Assembly: GCA_002493755.1 (NCBI GenBank)
Contig: DKZT01000006.1
Location: 1-6,048, forward strand
Direction: 5' to 3'
Length of the DNA: 6,048 bases
From: Ruminococcaceae bacterium UBA7067
Lineage (GTDB): Bacteria > Bacillota > Clostridia > Oscillospirales > Acutalibacteraceae
Part shown: in pieces, positions 1 through 5,913 of the stretch
Numbering within the stretch: the stretch's first letter is position 1
Layout of the letters: the number at the start of each line of letters is the position of its first letter
The notes under the pieces: generated by a model
The model's database searches: none
What the model saw: the letters and a program-made list of their open reading frames with translations, nothing else
What the model was told of the DNA's origin: nothing
Translations under genes and position numbers: made by a program

Positions 1-67
1 TCCAACCTGACGAAAAATCTGACGTCGCAATATGCACAAACAATTTAATCAGTGTTTCCCTAGCTTC
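1..67. other. Unassigned left edge, possible 3' end of an upstream unit
   Basis: Too little sequence is present to identify a gene. One + strand frame is open from base 1 to a TAA at 46-48 (15 codons, ending ...SQYAQTI). A terminator follows about 20 bases later, so this could be the last codons of an upstream gene. A second + frame stays open to about 131 but runs through the terminator hairpin, which argues against it. The stretch also carries CTGACG twice (7-12 and 19-24) and a GACGTC palindrome (21-26), so a non-coding repeat end is an equally fair reading. Confidence 0.25.
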
Positions 68-100
68 AGCACCGTACATCTTGTGTGTGCGGTGCTTTTT
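68..100 (+). terminator. Intrinsic terminator of the upstream unit
   Basis: AGCACCG (68-74) pairs with CGGTGCT (90-96). The stem continues inward through T-G, A-T, C-G and A-T pairs (75-78 with 86-89), giving about 11 base pairs around a 7-base loop. A run of five T (96-100) follows directly. The T run lies only on the + strand side, so it ends transcription coming from the left. It insulates the CLC gene from whatever lies upstream. Confidence 0.85.
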
Positions 101-119
101 ACTGGTTGCCGGGCAGCTC

Positions 120-148
120 TTGAAAAAATAATCCTATAATGGTAAAAT
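120..148 (+). promoter_or_regulatory. Candidate sigma-A promoter(s) for the CLC/reductase unit
   Basis: Two overlapping readings exist. TTGAAA (120-125) and TAAAAT (143-148) are separated by 17 bases and each match the sigma-A consensus at 5 of 6 positions, but transcription would then start at about 155, inside the ribosome binding site. A perfect TATAAT lies at 135-140, which would start the RNA near 147 and leave the binding site intact, but it has no good -35 hexamer at normal distance. I cannot choose between them from sequence. Either gives a very short leader with no room for a riboswitch. Confidence 0.5.
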
Positions 149-153
149 ATTAC

Positions 154-159
154 AGGTGA
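154..159 (+). promoter_or_regulatory. Ribosome binding site that fixes the CLC start at 165
   Basis: AGGTGA lies 5 bases before the ATG at 165. The longer reading would begin at a GTG (156-158) that sits inside this motif and has no binding site of its own, so the ATG at 165 is the better start. Confidence 0.7.
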
Positions 160-164
160 TTTCA

Positions 165-1427
165 ATGAACCTGAACATTAAAAAACACGCATACACAATA
201 AAAGATTTTTCACTTGCTTTTTTGAAATGGATATTTGTTGCCGCTTTATGCGGCGCAATAGGCGGACTTATCGGAGCGGCGTTTGACAAAAGCGTTGGAT
301 ATGTGACAAATCTTTTTAATACATATTCGTGGCTGATTTTTCTGCTTCCGCTCGGCGGTATAGTGATTGTCTTTCTGTATCGCATTTGCAAAATGGACGA
401 GAGCGTAGGCACAAATAATATCATTAATTCCGTTCGCACAGGCAACGGAGTTCCGATAATACTTGCGCCTCTTATTTTTGTAAGCACCGTAATAACTCAT
501 CTTTTCGGCGGCTCTGCCGGAAGAGAGGGTGCGGCTTTGCAGCTTGGCGGTACACTCGGCGCAAAAATCGGAACTCAGCTTAGGATGAAGCAAAAGGATG
601 AGAATATAGCCATTATGTGCGGTATGAGCGCAGTTTTTTCGGCTCTGTTCGGCACGCCCGTAACAGCGTCAATTATGGCTATGGAGGTTACGAGCGTCGG
701 CGTTATGTATTATGCAGGCTTTCTTCCCTGCGTGTTTTCCTCAATTATCGCCGTGAGCGTTTCAAGGCTCTTCGGAGTTGAGCCGTTTGCGCTCAGAATA
801 ATGTCCGTGCCTGATTTTAATATTATTCCTGCGCTTCAGGTTGTTGCGGTTGCCGCTGTGTGCGCAGGCGTGAGCATTGTGTTCTGCTTTGTGATGAAAA
901 CAGCTCACCGTTACGCTGTGATTTACCTTAAAAATCAGTATGTCCGTGCGATAGTCGGCGGCTGTGCGATTATTATTCTTACTCTTGTGCTGAACACAAG
1001 GGACTACAACGGAATCGGCGTAAATGTTATCGAAAACGCTGTCAATCTCGGGCAGGTTCGGCCTGAAGCATTCGCACTTAAGCTTATTTTTACGGTAATA
1101 TCAATAGGCAGCGGCTACAAGGGAGGCGAGATTGTTCCCACCTTCTTTATAGGTGCAACGCTCGGTGGACTTGTCGGCAGTCTTACGGGAATGGATGTAA
1201 GCTTTGCTGCGGCAATAGGCTTGATTTCGCTGTTCTGCGGCGTTACAAACTGCCCGATTGCCTCGCTTGTATTAAGCGTAGAAATTTTCGGCTCACAGGG
1301 CATACTTTATTTTGTGATTGCCTGTGCAGTCAGCTATATGCTTTCAGGCTATTACGGCCTTTACAGCAGTCAGAAAATTATGTACTCAAAGCTCAGGGCA
1401 GAGCTTATCAATATCAACACCAAGTAA
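165..1427 (+). CDS. CLC-family anion transporter, probable fluoride/proton antiporter (CLC-F type)
   Basis: An integral membrane CLC protein of 420 residues, hydrophobic along most of its length, with no C-terminal CBS domains. Visible family motifs are GNGVP (93-97, the GSGIP-equivalent that lines the anion site), GGSAGREGA (115-123, with gating glutamate E121), GTPVTASIMAMEV (163-175) and GYKGGEIVP (317-325, the GxFxP-equivalent). The C-terminal helix region carries GYYGLYSSQ. Asparagine in place of the filter serine, GREG followed by a small residue, and GGE before the late proline are features known from the CLC-F branch, which exports fluoride in exchange for protons. The assignment to that branch is inference from motifs; an ordinary chloride/proton exchanger is the alternative. 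The valine at 324 replaces a threonine that I recall in studied CLC-F proteins. It is first in a two-gene unit with the reductase 16 bases downstream. No fluoride riboswitch is visible in the leader. Confidence 0.88.
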   Translation: MNLNIKKHAYTIKDFSLAFLKWIFVAALCGAIGGLIGAAFDKSVGYVTNLFNTYSWLIFLLPLGGIVIVFLYRICKMDESVGTNNIINSVRTGNGVPIILAPLIFVSTVITHLFGGSAGREGAALQLGGTLGAKIGTQLRMKQKDENIAIMCGMSAVFSALFGTPVTASIMAMEVTSVGVMYYAGFLPCVFSSIIAVSVSRLFGVEPFALRIMSVPDFNIIPALQVVAVAAVCAGVSIVFCFVMKTAHRYAVIYLKNQYVRAIVGGCAIIILTLVLNTRDYNGIGVNVIENAVNLGQVRPEAFALKLIFTVISIGSGYKGGEIVPTFFIGATLGGLVGSLTGMDVSFAAAIGLISLFCGVTNCPIASLVLSVEIFGSQGILYFVIACAVSYMLSGYYGLYSSQKIMYSKLRAELININTK

Positions 1428-1431
1428 TTTT

Positions 1432-1438
1432 AGGAGGT
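1432..1438 (+). promoter_or_regulatory. Strong ribosome binding site of the aldo/keto reductase
   Basis: AGGAGGT lies 5 bases before the ATG at 1444. It settles the start: the open frame extends back to an ATG at 1318, inside the CLC gene, but that extension has no family similarity and no binding site. Confidence 0.9.
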
Positions 1439-1443
1439 CTGAA

Positions 1444-2355
1444 ATGAAATATATTAATTTTGACGGCAAAAATGTTTCATCGGTTGTTATGGGTTGTATG
1501 CGTATCAATCAGTTGAGCCGCAGCGAAGCTTTTTCGCTTATTGACGCGGCTAGAGAGTGCGGCATAAATCACTTTGACCACGCAGATATTTACGGCAACG
1601 GAGAATGTGAGAGTATCTTCGGCGAATATATACTGAGAAATCGTTCGGACAGAGATGATATGTTTATTCAGAGTAAATGTGGAATCAGACAAGGATATTA
1701 TGATTTTTCAGGGGAGCATATTATGCAAAGCGTAGAGCAAAGCCTGAACAGACTCCATATTGACAGTCTTGACTGCCTTTTGCTCCACAGACCTGACGCT
1801 CTTTTTGAGCCTGATGAAATAGCGCAAACCTTTGAGCGCCTTTACTCGGACGGCAAGGTTAAAGCCTTTGGTGTAAGCAATATGAATTCAATGCAGCTTG
1901 AACTGCTCAGAAAATATGTCAAGGCGCCTATAATTGCAAACCAGCTTCAATTCGGACCTATGTTCACAGGTATGATTGACTTTGCATTGAATGAAAATAT
2001 GACAAAACCCGAATCTGTTGACCGTGACGGAATGATACTTGATTACTGCCGTTTGCATAATATTACAATACAGGCGTGGTCGCCTTTTCAGTACGGATTT
2101 TTTGAGGGTGTGTTTGTTGACAACGAGAAGTTTCCGCAGCTTAACAAATGCCTACAGAATATAGCGGATATTTACGGTGTAACGAAAAATTCCGTAGTAA
2201 GCGCGTGGGTTCTCAGACACCCTGCAAATATGCAGATTATTTCAGGCACAACAAATATAAACAGGCTCAAGGAGATTGCACGGGGAGCTGATATAGCGCT
2301 GACAAGAAAGCAATGGTACGAAGTATACACCTCAACCGGTAAAACCCTGCCGTAA
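1444..2355 (+). CDS. Aldo/keto reductase, YdhF-like
   Basis: A soluble NAD(P)H-dependent oxidoreductase of 303 residues with the (beta/alpha)8 barrel pattern of the aldo/keto reductase family; the length is normal. The catalytic tetrad is complete: D45 and Y50 in FDHADIYGN, K78 in QSKCG and H115 in LLLHRPD. Cofactor-binding segments are GVSNMNSMQLELL (143-155), NQLQF (166-170), AWSPF (211-215) and IISGTTNINRLKEI (265-278). The FDHADIYG segment and overall length resemble Escherichia coli YdhF, a reductase of unproven substrate. The family reduces aldehydes or ketones to alcohols, but the substrate cannot be read from this sequence. It is probably co-transcribed with the CLC gene, since the gap is 16 bases with no terminator. 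Whether the pairing has functional meaning is unknown. Confidence 0.93.
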   Translation: MKYINFDGKNVSSVVMGCMRINQLSRSEAFSLIDAARECGINHFDHADIYGNGECESIFGEYILRNRSDRDDMFIQSKCGIRQGYYDFSGEHIMQSVEQSLNRLHIDSLDCLLLHRPDALFEPDEIAQTFERLYSDGKVKAFGVSNMNSMQLELLRKYVKAPIIANQLQFGPMFTGMIDFALNENMTKPESVDRDGMILDYCRLHNITIQAWSPFQYGFFEGVFVDNEKFPQLNKCLQNIADIYGVTKNSVVSAWVLRHPANMQIISGTTNINRLKEIARGADIALTRKQWYEVYTSTGKTLP

Positions 2356-2383
2356 TGCACCTTGATTATACCGTTTTTTACAA

Positions 2384-2412
2384 TTTACTTTTTTATTTCT
2401 ATGTGATATAAT
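2384..2412 (+). promoter_or_regulatory. Sigma-A promoter of the glycosyltransferase/TagF gene
   Basis: A perfect TATAAT (2407-2412) is preceded by TGA, giving an extended -10 (2404-2412). TTTACT (2384-2389) lies 17 bases upstream and matches the -35 consensus at 4 of 6 positions. The RNA would start near 2419 and have a leader of about 58 bases. TACGACA occurs at 2412-2418 and again at 2439-2445, flanking the expected start. This promoter separates the large gene from the CLC/reductase unit. Confidence 0.7.
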
Positions 2413-2462
2413 ACGACAGACTGAGAACACAGATTAATTACGACATATACTTTTTATAATAT

Positions 2463-2470
2463 GGGGCTGA
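2463..2470 (+). promoter_or_regulatory. Weak ribosome binding site before tandem start codons
   Basis: GGGGCTGA is the only purine-rich stretch before the large gene. It ends 6 bases before the ATG at 2477, and its GGGG core lies 10 bases away. It is clearly poorer than the AGGAGG-type sites of the reductase and spoVT genes. A TTG at 2474 adjoins the ATG in frame; ATG is preferred simply because it is the stronger start codon. Confidence 0.45.
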
Positions 2471-2476
2471 GTTTTG

Positions 2477-5212
2477 ATGAAAGAACTTAATAAAAACGAA
2501 ATTACAGTTGTTATTATTGCAGATGACGAAAGCGCCTCAAGACTTCAGAAGACTGTTTCTTCTGTTGAGGCGGCTACTGCGTCAAATTGCGCCTTAACAA
2601 ATATTATTGTGATTGACGCTACCACAAAGGGTATTGCATCGGTAGGTTCAAAGGTGAAAAGTCAGATAATTAAAAAGCAGCATAATGAATTTATGGGTTC
2701 GGCTCTGAACAAAGCAATAGACGTGCTTTCAACGGAGTTTGTTGCATTTTTCGGCAGCGGAGATTATGTAACACCGGGCTTTTTCGGCAAAGCAGCTGCG
2801 CTTATTAACAAGAAAAAGGTTCGTTTTGCTTGCTGTGCTTCGGCTTGCTTTGTGCCGTCGCTCGACCGCGAGGAGCAGAGTGCTCTGAATAAAGCAGGCA
2901 GATTTTTAAGTACAGGCACTGTTTCGGTTGAGGAGGATTGCAATTATATCCAGCCGAGCGCAAATGCCGTTGTCTTTGCGTCACGTATTTTCGGTGAGCG
3001 TATGTTTAACCCGAATATCAAATATGAATATTACCAGGACTATATGATGAAGCTCCTGCTTGATAATCCCGTTTACGGTGTTGTGGCAGAGGAACAGTAT
3101 AATTTCTTAAAGCCGCAGGAGGACAATGCGCTTTATCACATCAACTCAATATATAAGGACTGGTATATCGACTCTCTCGTTGATTTTCTTATTCCGCTTA
3201 TGGAATACGCACAGCAGAAGAAGGGCGAAATTCCGCTGTTTATCAGCTTCTATATTATGTATTATTTTCAGGCGCGCTTCCTTGCCAATATGAACAACCG
3301 CAACAAGCGTGCGATGACCGATAATGAGCTTAAGGCATATTTTGTAATGGTTCGCCACGTTTTAAAGAATACAAATGACGGTATAATTCTGAATAAAAAC
3401 CGTTTCCCTGCAATTATGTACAGCCTTGAATGTGCTTTGATGTTCAAGGAGATAAAAGACGGAACAGCCGAGCTTAACAGGGTGCTGGTTGAGGACAAGC
3501 GTGACGCTATTCTGAGCATTAATGATGAGGAAAGCAATGTTTTTGTTTCCCGTCTGTCAGCTATGCACGTAGGAATCCACGTACTCGATTACACAGACGG
3601 CAGGCTTTTACTTGACGGCTCGTTCAGAAATGTATTTATCGCCGAGGAGCTGAATCTTTACGCTGAATTTAACGGCAAAAAATATGTTCTTGAAAACAAC
3701 GACCGCTATTCTCTTACAAAGTATTTCGGAATCAGCGCATATAAGAAATACACTTTCCACCTTGAACTTCCTCTTGACAGCTCAAAGAAGGTGCAAAAGC
3801 TTAAGTTTTTTGCAAAGGTAGGCTCAACGGTAGTTCCGCTGAATTACTCCTTTCTTCACCACTGGGCAAAGCTCGCCGTTAATCCTCAGGACAGCTACTG
3901 GTGCTTTAACAAGTATATTGCAAAGCATTCAGCCGATGACAAGGCAATTATTATTGAAAAATCAAGCAGAGGGAAAAAGCTTAAATCAGAGCTTAAATTC
4001 CTGCCTCAGCTTTTCAGAGAAAGCAAGAAGTATTTCCTGTTCCGCCTTTTGTATGATGTAACCATACCGTTTTTCAAGAACAAGAAAATATGGCTTATGT
4101 ATGACAAGCTGTATAAGGGCGGTGACAGCTGTGAATACCTTTACCGCGCAACTGCAAAAAATAACGACGGAATAACAAAGTATTATATAATAGATAAAAA
4201 CACGTCAGACTATAAGGCGCTTAAGGCTGACGGCTACAAGCCTGTTGCAACACGCTCGATTAAGCACCGTCTTGCGTTTTTACACTCGGATATAGTTCTT
4301 ATCACAAACTCAAACCTCTTTCCGTTCAACGGCTATAATATGGACCGTTCACGTTTTATCAGAGGGCTTTGCAACTTCGGCTCAATGTGCTTACAGCACG
4401 GTCTTACCGTGCAGAAATGCGCAATGGCACAGCAGAGAATTATCGACAACACAAAGATGTACTTTATTGCCTCAAAGTACGAAAAGGGAAATCTTGAGCA
4501 TCACGCATATAACTACAAGGGCTTTGATATAATAAAGCTTACGGGTATCGGTAGATATGACGGTCTTATAAACAATGATAAAAAGCAGATATTGCTTTCG
4601 CCGACATGGAGAATGTATAACGCAATGCCTGTTACTTCGAGTGAGGGCGTTCAGCGTGAATATAACCCTGAGTTTAAGCACACGGTATATTATAAGATTT
4701 ATAACGATCTTATCAACAACGAAAAGCTTTTAAGCTGTGCCAAGAAAAACGGCTACAAGATAAAATATCTTCTGCACCCGATACTCAGCTCACAGCTTGA
4801 GGATTTCACACCGGGCGACGGGGCAGAGGTTATAGCTTCGGTCGGTGATCTGAGCTATGAAAAAATACTCACCGAGTCAAGCCTGATGGTAACCGACTAT
4901 TCAGGCGTGCAGTTTGACTTTGCATATATGAAAAAGCCGCTTGTATACTTCCATCCGTCACAGCTTCCTGCGCATTATGATGACGGCTGCTTCTTCTACG
5001 ATACAATGGGCTTCGGCGACATCTGCACCGAGAGTGAGCAGCTTGTAAATACCCTCTGCTCATATATGGAAAACGGCTGCAAAATGAGCCAAAAGTATAT
5101 TGACAGAGTTAATGATTTTTATAATTTCGATGATCACAACAACTGCGAAAGAATTTATAATGAAATTCTTAAATTTCAGAAGCAGGTCGACCGTGACAAG
5201 CTAAGAGCATAA
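2477..5212 (+). CDS. Fusion of a degenerate GT2-like domain and a TagF-type CDP-glycerol glycerophosphotransferase
   Basis: A 911-residue cytoplasmic, probably membrane-peripheral, enzyme of wall- or capsule-polymer synthesis. Residues about 6-230 have the layout of a family 2 glycosyltransferase (ITVVIIADDES near the start, IIVIDATT at 43-50, FFGSGDYVTPGFF around 91-103, QDYMMKLLLD later). However, the usual DD and DSDD aspartates are mostly replaced (A48, G93, G95). Residues about 230-365 are helical and about 366-470 look beta-rich; I do not recognise either. Residues about 535-895 form the glycerophosphotransferase domain, with KIWLMYDKLYKGGD, LQHGLT (H641), SPTWR (708-712), LLHP (H767) and VTDYSGVQFDFAY (D807, S809). 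Two conserved histidines are known to matter in TagF enzymes, and H641 and H767 fit them. This half should transfer glycerol phosphate from CDP-glycerol to a teichoic-acid-like or capsular acceptor. The gene has its own promoter and no polymer-synthesis neighbours here. Confidence 0.9.
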   Translation: MKELNKNEITVVIIADDESASRLQKTVSSVEAATASNCALTNIIVIDATTKGIASVGSKVKSQIIKKQHNEFMGSALNKAIDVLSTEFVAFFGSGDYVTPGFFGKAAALINKKKVRFACCASACFVPSLDREEQSALNKAGRFLSTGTVSVEEDCNYIQPSANAVVFASRIFGERMFNPNIKYEYYQDYMMKLLLDNPVYGVVAEEQYNFLKPQEDNALYHINSIYKDWYIDSLVDFLIPLMEYAQQKKGEIPLFISFYIMYYFQARFLANMNNRNKRAMTDNELKAYFVMVRHVLKNTNDGIILNKNRFPAIMYSLECALMFKEIKDGTAELNRVLVEDKRDAILSINDEESNVFVSRLSAMHVGIHVLDYTDGRLLLDGSFRNVFIAEELNLYAEFNGKKYVLENNDRYSLTKYFGISAYKKYTFHLELPLDSSKKVQKLKFFAKVGSTVVPLNYSFLHHWAKLAVNPQDSYWCFNKYIAKHSADDKAIIIEKSSRGKKLKSELKFLPQLFRESKKYFLFRLLYDVTIPFFKNKKIWLMYDKLYKGGDSCEYLYRATAKNNDGITKYYIIDKNTSDYKALKADGYKPVATRSIKHRLAFLHSDIVLITNSNLFPFNGYNMDRSRFIRGLCNFGSMCLQHGLTVQKCAMAQQRIIDNTKMYFIASKYEKGNLEHHAYNYKGFDIIKLTGIGRYDGLINNDKKQILLSPTWRMYNAMPVTSSEGVQREYNPEFKHTVYYKIYNDLINNEKLLSCAKKNGYKIKYLLHPILSSQLEDFTPGDGAEVIASVGDLSYEKILTESSLMVTDYSGVQFDFAYMKKPLVYFHPSQLPAHYDDGCFFYDTMGFGDICTESEQLVNTLCSYMENGCKMSQKYIDRVNDFYNFDDHNNCERIYNEILKFQKQVDRDKLRA

Positions 5213-5245
5213 AGAATTTATTGACTTTTTGTATAAAAAATTCTT
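5212..5245 (+). repeat. AT-rich inverted repeat at the end of the large gene
   Basis: AAGAATTT (5212-5219) starts in the stop codon of the large gene and is the exact reverse complement of AAATTCTT (5238-5245), with an 18-base loop. ATTTTC follows. It could act as a feeble terminator, but the stem is almost all A-T. Its 3' arm overlaps the start of the longer repeat (5243-5245), so the two cannot fully form together. Confidence 0.4.
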
Positions 5246-5250
5246 ATTTT
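5221..5250 (+). promoter_or_regulatory. Possible promoter region of spoVT
   Basis: TTGACT (5221-5226, 5 of 6 to the -35 consensus) and TATTTT (5245-5250, 4 of 6 to the -10) are 18 bases apart. Alternatively TATAAA (5232-5237) could be a -10 without a -35, starting RNA near 5244, right at the long inverted repeat. SpoVT is transcribed by forespore sigma-G in Bacillus, but I see no good sigma-G match here. The call is weak because the DNA is so AT-rich. Confidence 0.3.
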
Positions 5251-5310
5251 CAAACAATAATTCTTGCAAAAATCTTTCTGATTTTGCCAAGCAATAATTG
5301 AAAATAAGGA
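5241..5310 (+). repeat. Long nested inverted repeat covering the spoVT leader and its ribosome binding site
   Basis: CTTATTTTCAA (5243-5253) is the exact reverse complement of TTGAAAATAAG (5298-5308). With a T-G and a T-A pair the outer stem extends to 5241 and 5310. Inside it, CTTGCAAAAATC (5263-5274) pairs with GATTTTGCCAAG (5280-5291) at 10 of 12 positions around the loop TTTCT. CAATAATT (5255-5262) can also pair with 5293-5300 at 7 of 8 positions, competing with the outer stem for 5298-5300. The outer 3' arm contains most of the AAGGAG ribosome binding site. It could be an RNA switch hairpin, a protein operator or a terminator-like structure. No T run follows the hairpin on the + strand, so a standard terminator is unlikely. 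Confidence 0.6.
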
Positions 5311-5311
5311 G
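5306..5311 (+). promoter_or_regulatory. Ribosome binding site of spoVT
   Basis: AAGGAG lies 9 bases before the ATG at 5321. Its first five bases fall in the pairing arm of the upstream inverted repeat, so access may depend on RNA folding. Confidence 0.85.
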
Positions 5312-5320
5312 CTAATATAT

Positions 5321-5863
5321 ATGAAAGCAACAGGAATAGTCAGGAGGATTGACGACCTCGGAAGAGTCGTTATTCCAAAAGAAATACGCCGCACGCTTCG
5401 CATAAGGGAGGGTGCTCCGCTCGAAATTTACACAGACGGAAACGGCGAGGTTATTTTTAAAAAGTACTCCCCGATGGGCGAGCTTGTTAATTTAGCGTCT
5501 GTTTACACAGAGGTTTTGCATAAGGTTTCGGGTTTTCCGACAATAATCAGCGATACCGAGCATATAGTTGCGGCATCGGGCGTGTCAAAGCGCGATTATC
5601 TTGAACGCCGCTTGTCGCCGGTTATTGACGAGTTTATGGGAACGCGCCGAAGCTACGCCGCACGTGACGGTCAGATGGGCGATGTCAACCCTGTTGAGGG
5701 GCTTGACGGAGTTGCAGCCGTTATGTTCCCGGTGATTTCATCGGGAGATGTAATCGGCAGCGTAATAATGCTTTTCGGCGAGGATAATTCTATGCCGACG
5801 GAAACAGAAATTAAGCTTGTTCAGTCAGCCGCAGTGTTCCTTGGAAAACAGATGGAGGAGTAA
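5321..5863 (+). CDS. spoVT: Stage V sporulation protein T, AbrB-family regulator
   Basis: A 180-residue DNA-binding regulator, close to the 178 residues of Bacillus subtilis SpoVT. Residues 1-50 form the AbrB-type swapped-hairpin DNA-binding domain (MKATGIVRRIDDLGRVVIPK, then EIRRTLRIREG); the first 32 residues agree almost perfectly with the Bacillus protein as I remember it. Residues about 55-180 form the GAF-like sensor/tetramerisation domain, more diverged, ending AAVFLGKQMEE as in the family (Bacillus ends in ...LARQMEQ). In Bacillus it acts in the forespore, tuning sigma-G-dependent genes for spore maturation and germination. This strongly implies a spore-forming host. It stands alone here, behind a 108-base gap filled by inverted repeats. 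Its own regulation may involve those repeats (inference). The identification is secure; the exact regulon in this organism is unknown. Confidence 0.96.
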   Translation: MKATGIVRRIDDLGRVVIPKEIRRTLRIREGAPLEIYTDGNGEVIFKKYSPMGELVNLASVYTEVLHKVSGFPTIISDTEHIVAASGVSKRDYLERRLSPVIDEFMGTRRSYAARDGQMGDVNPVEGLDGVAAVMFPVISSGDVIGSVIMLFGEDNSMPTETEIKLVQSAAVFLGKQMEE

Positions 5864-5892
5864 AACGATATATGGTTATCCCATTGAGCAAG

Positions 5893-5913
5893 CTAAACGA
5901 TAATTTAGTTTAG
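5893..5913. repeat. Short inverted repeat after spoVT
   Basis: CTAAAC (5893-5898) and GTTTAG (5908-5913) form a 6-base stem with a 9-base loop. AGTTTTG follows, a poor T run, so this is at best a weak terminator for spoVT. No better terminator is visible before the window ends. Confidence 0.35.

Noticed and set aside
156..164. GTG start giving three extra residues on the CLC protein
   Set aside because: The GTG lies inside the AGGTGA ribosome binding site and has none of its own; the ATG at 165 is well placed.
134..593. Minus-strand open frames opposite the CLC gene
   Set aside because: They show no family similarity, no ribosome binding sites, and are shadows of the transporter's codon pattern.
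1318..1443. N-terminal extension of the aldo/keto reductase by 42 residues
   Set aside because: It overlaps the CLC gene, has no family similarity, and a strong AGGAGGT site sits just before the ATG at 1444.
2337..2379. Terminator after the reductase (CGGTA with TACCG, then six T)
   Set aside because: The stem is only 5 bases with a loop of about 27 bases and starts inside the coding region; too weak to call, although the T run is real.
4472..5063. Minus-strand open frames opposite the TagF domain
   Set aside because: Composition is arginine/serine-rich or otherwise unnatural, with no recognisable domain; the + strand frame has clear conserved motifs throughout.
5231..5261. Sigma-G promoter for spoVT (GTATA and CAATAAT)
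   Set aside because: The spacing is 19 instead of 17-18 bases and the -10 match is poor, so it is no better than chance in AT-rich DNA.
5255..5299. CAATAATT direct repeat (5255-5262 and 5292-5299) as a separate operator pair
   Set aside because: Both copies lie within the arms of the long inverted repeat and the motif is nearly self-complementary, so the palindrome explains them.
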